A stretch of DNA of 64,000 bases from SMWD01 sp964629475 (lineage in GTDB: Bacteria > Pseudomonadota > Gammaproteobacteria > Steroidobacterales > GCA-2729495). Made by a program: the position numbers and the translations under genes. The notes under the pieces were generated by a model. It had not been told where the DNA came from, made no database searches, and worked only from the letters and a program-made list of their open reading frames with translations. Below are positions 62,651-64,000 of this stretch, piece after piece (the first letter of the stretch is position 1; every line of letters begins with the position of its first letter). The stretch is taken from assembly GCA_964629475.1 (NCBI GenBank), contig CAZVQW010000006.1:61962-125961 (forward strand), read 5' to 3'.

Positions 62651-63313
62651 TTACTTGGCTGCGCTGCTTTGTGCCGCAGCCTTAATCGACGGCTTGACAA
62701 TCAGGCGGCCACCTTTGTGCCCGGGAACCGCACCCTTGACAACAATCAATTGGCGTTCGGCATCAATTTGCACGACCTCGAGACCCTGAGCCGTGCGCCG
62801 CACGTTACCCATGTGTCCGGACATCTTCTTGCCCTTGAATACGCGACCCGGAGTCTGGTTCTGACCGATCGAACCCGGCGCCCGATGCGCCAGTGAGTTG
62901 CCGTGTGTGAAATCCTGCGTGGCGAAATTGTGCCGCTTGACCGCACCGGCATAACCCTTACCAATTGACGTGCCGACCACATCGACCTTTTGACCTGTTT
63001 CGAAGCGTTCAACCGTCAGTTCCGCGCCGGTCTCGATTTCCCCGATGTCTACACCATCAGTGCGGAACTCAAACAATCCCTCGCCCGGTTCCGCCGACAC
63101 GGCGGCATACTGTCCGGCAACCGCCTTGGAGATCCGCTGCGGCTTGACGCTGCCGGTCGTGACCTGCAGCGCCGAATAGCCATCTGATTCTTCCGTCTTG
63201 ATGCGCGTCACGCGATTCGGCAGCACCTGAATGATTGTTACAGGCACCGATACGCCGTCCTCGGTGAAGAGGCGACTCATTCCAGTTTTTCGACCGATAA
63301 GCCCGATGGCCAT
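62651..63313 (-). CDS. rplC: 50S ribosomal protein L3
   Basis: The 220-residue L3 starts MAIGLIGRKTGMSRLFTEDG and has the central KRHNFATQDFTHGNSLAHRA with the Gln that is methylated in related bacteria (PGSIGQNQTPGRVFKGKKMS). It is separated from rpsJ by 282 bases that contain a promoter and strong hairpins. Confidence 0.98.
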   Translation of the reverse strand: MAIGLIGRKTGMSRLFTEDGVSVPVTIIQVLPNRVTRIKTEESDGYSALQVTTGSVKPQRISKAVAGQYAAVSAEPGEGLFEFRTDGVDIGEIETGAELTVERFETGQKVDVVGTSIGKGYAGAVKRHNFATQDFTHGNSLAHRAPGSIGQNQTPGRVFKGKKMSGHMGNVRRTAQGLEVVQIDAERQLIVVKGAVPGHKGGRLIVKPSIKAAAQSSAAK

Positions 63314-63334
63314 GCCGATTTCCTTACATCAGAC

Positions 63335-63462
63335 ATGCCCCGCATGTAGCGGAGCAGATCATTAAGTTCGATGAAAACAGGTCAGTCTTCGATTTCGGGT
63401 GGTTTATAGTTGAATAAACCCGAAATCGAAGCCTGACCCGTCAGATTCCTTGCGCGGGGCAT
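63335..63462 (-). ncRNA. structured leader of the rplC transcript
   Basis: ATGCCCCGC (63335-63343) can pair with GCGGGGCAT (63454-63462). Enclosed is a long inverted repeat, 63380-63406 against 63415-63438, that includes CTTCGATTTCGGGT and its complement with one or two mismatches. The element lies between rplC and its own promoter. It could be a regulatory leader or an inserted extragenic palindrome; I cannot decide. Confidence 0.4.
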
Positions 63463-63532
63463 TTCAGCCCTGCTTCCTGTTCTTGCCAGACAACCCTCAG
63501 ATCACCCCTGCAGCTCGGCTCTGGCAGCACGA

Positions 63533-63562
63533 AGCCCGGTGCAGGTTTTCCTGCACCGGGCT
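63533..63562. repeat. 13-base perfect hairpin in the rplC leader
   Basis: AGCCCGGTGCAGG (63533-63545) and CCTGCACCGGGCT (63550-63562) form a perfect stem with a TTTT loop. It lies just after the predicted transcript start on the minus strand. No T-run follows, so it is not an intrinsic terminator; it may protect the 5' end or regulate. Confidence 0.75.
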
Positions 63563-63576
63563 CGAGCGAGCAGGCA

Positions 63577-63604
63577 ATTATAGCAATTATTTTCGTTAGT
63601 TCAA
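63577..63604 (-). promoter_or_regulatory. sigma-70 promoter for rplC and downstream genes
   Basis: On the minus strand TTGAAC (63599-63604) and TATAAT (63577-63582) are 16 bases apart; the -10 is perfect. The -35 overlaps the last codons of rpsJ. A start near 63570 would give a leader of about 256 bases before rplC. Confidence 0.7.
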
Positions 63605-63910
63605 TTTAATCTGCACATCTACCCCGGCCGGCAATTCCAGCTTCATCAGGGCATCGACGGTCTTGTCCGTCGGCTCCAGGATGTCCATGAGCCGCTTGTG
63701 GGTCCGCAGCTCATACTGGTCCCGCGCATCCTTGTTGACATGCGGCGAAATCAGTACGGTAAACCGCTCCTTTTTCGTCGGCAGAGGCACTGGCCCCTGG
63801 ACCTGAGCACCTGTGCGCTTGGCCGTCTCGACGATTTCCCTGGCTGAACTGTCGATCAGCCGATGGTCGAATGCCTTGAGGCGGATTCGTATGTTTTGAT
63901 TTGTAGCCAT
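63596..63910 (-). CDS. rpsJ: 30S ribosomal protein S10
   Basis: The 104-residue S10 (also NusE in transcription antitermination) has IRIRLKAFDHRLIDSSAREI and VQGPVPLPTKKERFTVLISP. It lies 36 bases after tuf, so it is probably read with the str operon; the usual S10-operon promoter position before rpsJ is missing here. Confidence 0.98.
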   Translation of the reverse strand: MATNQNIRIRLKAFDHRLIDSSAREIVETAKRTGAQVQGPVPLPTKKERFTVLISPHVNKDARDQYELRTHKRLMDILEPTDKTVDALMKLELPAGVDVQIKLN

Positions 63911-63946
63911 TTCTTTGTCCTGTCGGGCCAGAGCCCTGTATTTGTG

Positions 63947-64000
63947 TTATTCGAAGATCTTCGCTACCACGCCGGCGCCGACCGTTCGGCCGCCCTCGCG
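63947..64000 (-). CDS. tuf: elongation factor Tu, C-terminal end (partial)
   Basis: The last 17 codons read REGGRTVGAGVVAKIFE and stop at 63947-63949, the invariant EF-Tu C-terminus. The rest lies beyond the window edge. Its position before rpsJ is the usual str-S10 junction. Confidence 0.95.
   Translation of the reverse strand, partial: REGGRTVGAGVVAKIFE

Noticed and set aside
63533..63562. Intrinsic terminator between rpsJ and rplC
   Set aside because: The hairpin is perfect, but neither strand has a T-run after it, and a promoter lies just upstream of it.

Overview
The window is a stretch of a gammaproteobacterial chromosome. The evidence is the S10-spc-alpha ribosomal block in standard gammaproteobacterial order with a tuf end on its outer flank, plus glnK-amtB, miaE, msrPQ, a D-Ala-D-Ala carboxypeptidase of the S13 family, a biosynthetic threonine deaminase and pyrC. 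There is no rRNA or tRNA gene, so no genus can be fixed. A 2-oxoacid:ferredoxin oxidoreductase with its own Fe-S flavoprotein, an orphan TRAP-type binding protein and REP-type palindromes would fit a free-living aquatic or sediment lineage, but that is inference.

Layout. 1-1.0 kb: an HD-GYP protein cut by the window edge and apparently frameshifted. 1.2-17.2 kb: housekeeping and envelope genes (msrA, a TPR/TonB-C protein, an alcohol dehydrogenase, an outer-membrane protein, an EamA transporter, an M28 peptidase, a TRAP binding protein, a DUF547 protein, msrPQ, a rhodanese lipoprotein, glnK-amtB, a glycosyltransferase, miaE). 17.3-22.4 kb: a small lipoprotein followed by a giant secreted PKD-repeat protein, split in this sequence by a frameshift. 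22.6-24.5 kb: an SH3b/coiled-coil protein and dacB. 24.6-27.1 kb: a sigma-54 activator diverging from a small exported protein that has a sigma-54 promoter and upstream palindromes. 27.1-31.8 kb: flavoprotein-korA-korB operon. 32-37.4 kb: a nitrilase-fold protein lacking catalytic residues, pyrC and an M16 peptidase. 37.4-38.7 kb: an AT-richer insert with GNAT and higBA genes around a 64-bp attC-like site, which looks like integron cassettes without an integrase. 38.9-43.6 kb: a GldA/F/G-type ABC operon. 43.7-49.4 kb: ilvA, a NYN/OST-HTH protein, metY with a possible leader ORF, MAPEG, two small proteins and a decayed gene. 49.9-64 kb: ribosomal proteins, secY and rpoA, all on the minus strand, ending at a strong terminator.

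Functional links. MsrA and MsrPQ repair oxidised methionine in the cytoplasm and periplasm. GlnK-AmtB handles ammonium. KorAB passes electrons between 2-oxoacids and ferredoxin, and the adjoining flavoprotein probably links that pool to NAD(P)H. The most unusual features are the cassette insert, the sigma-54/palindrome unit, the interrupted PKD giant, and the displaced promoter and structured leader between rpsJ and rplC. Two apparent frameshifts sit at G-rich runs and could be sequencing errors.
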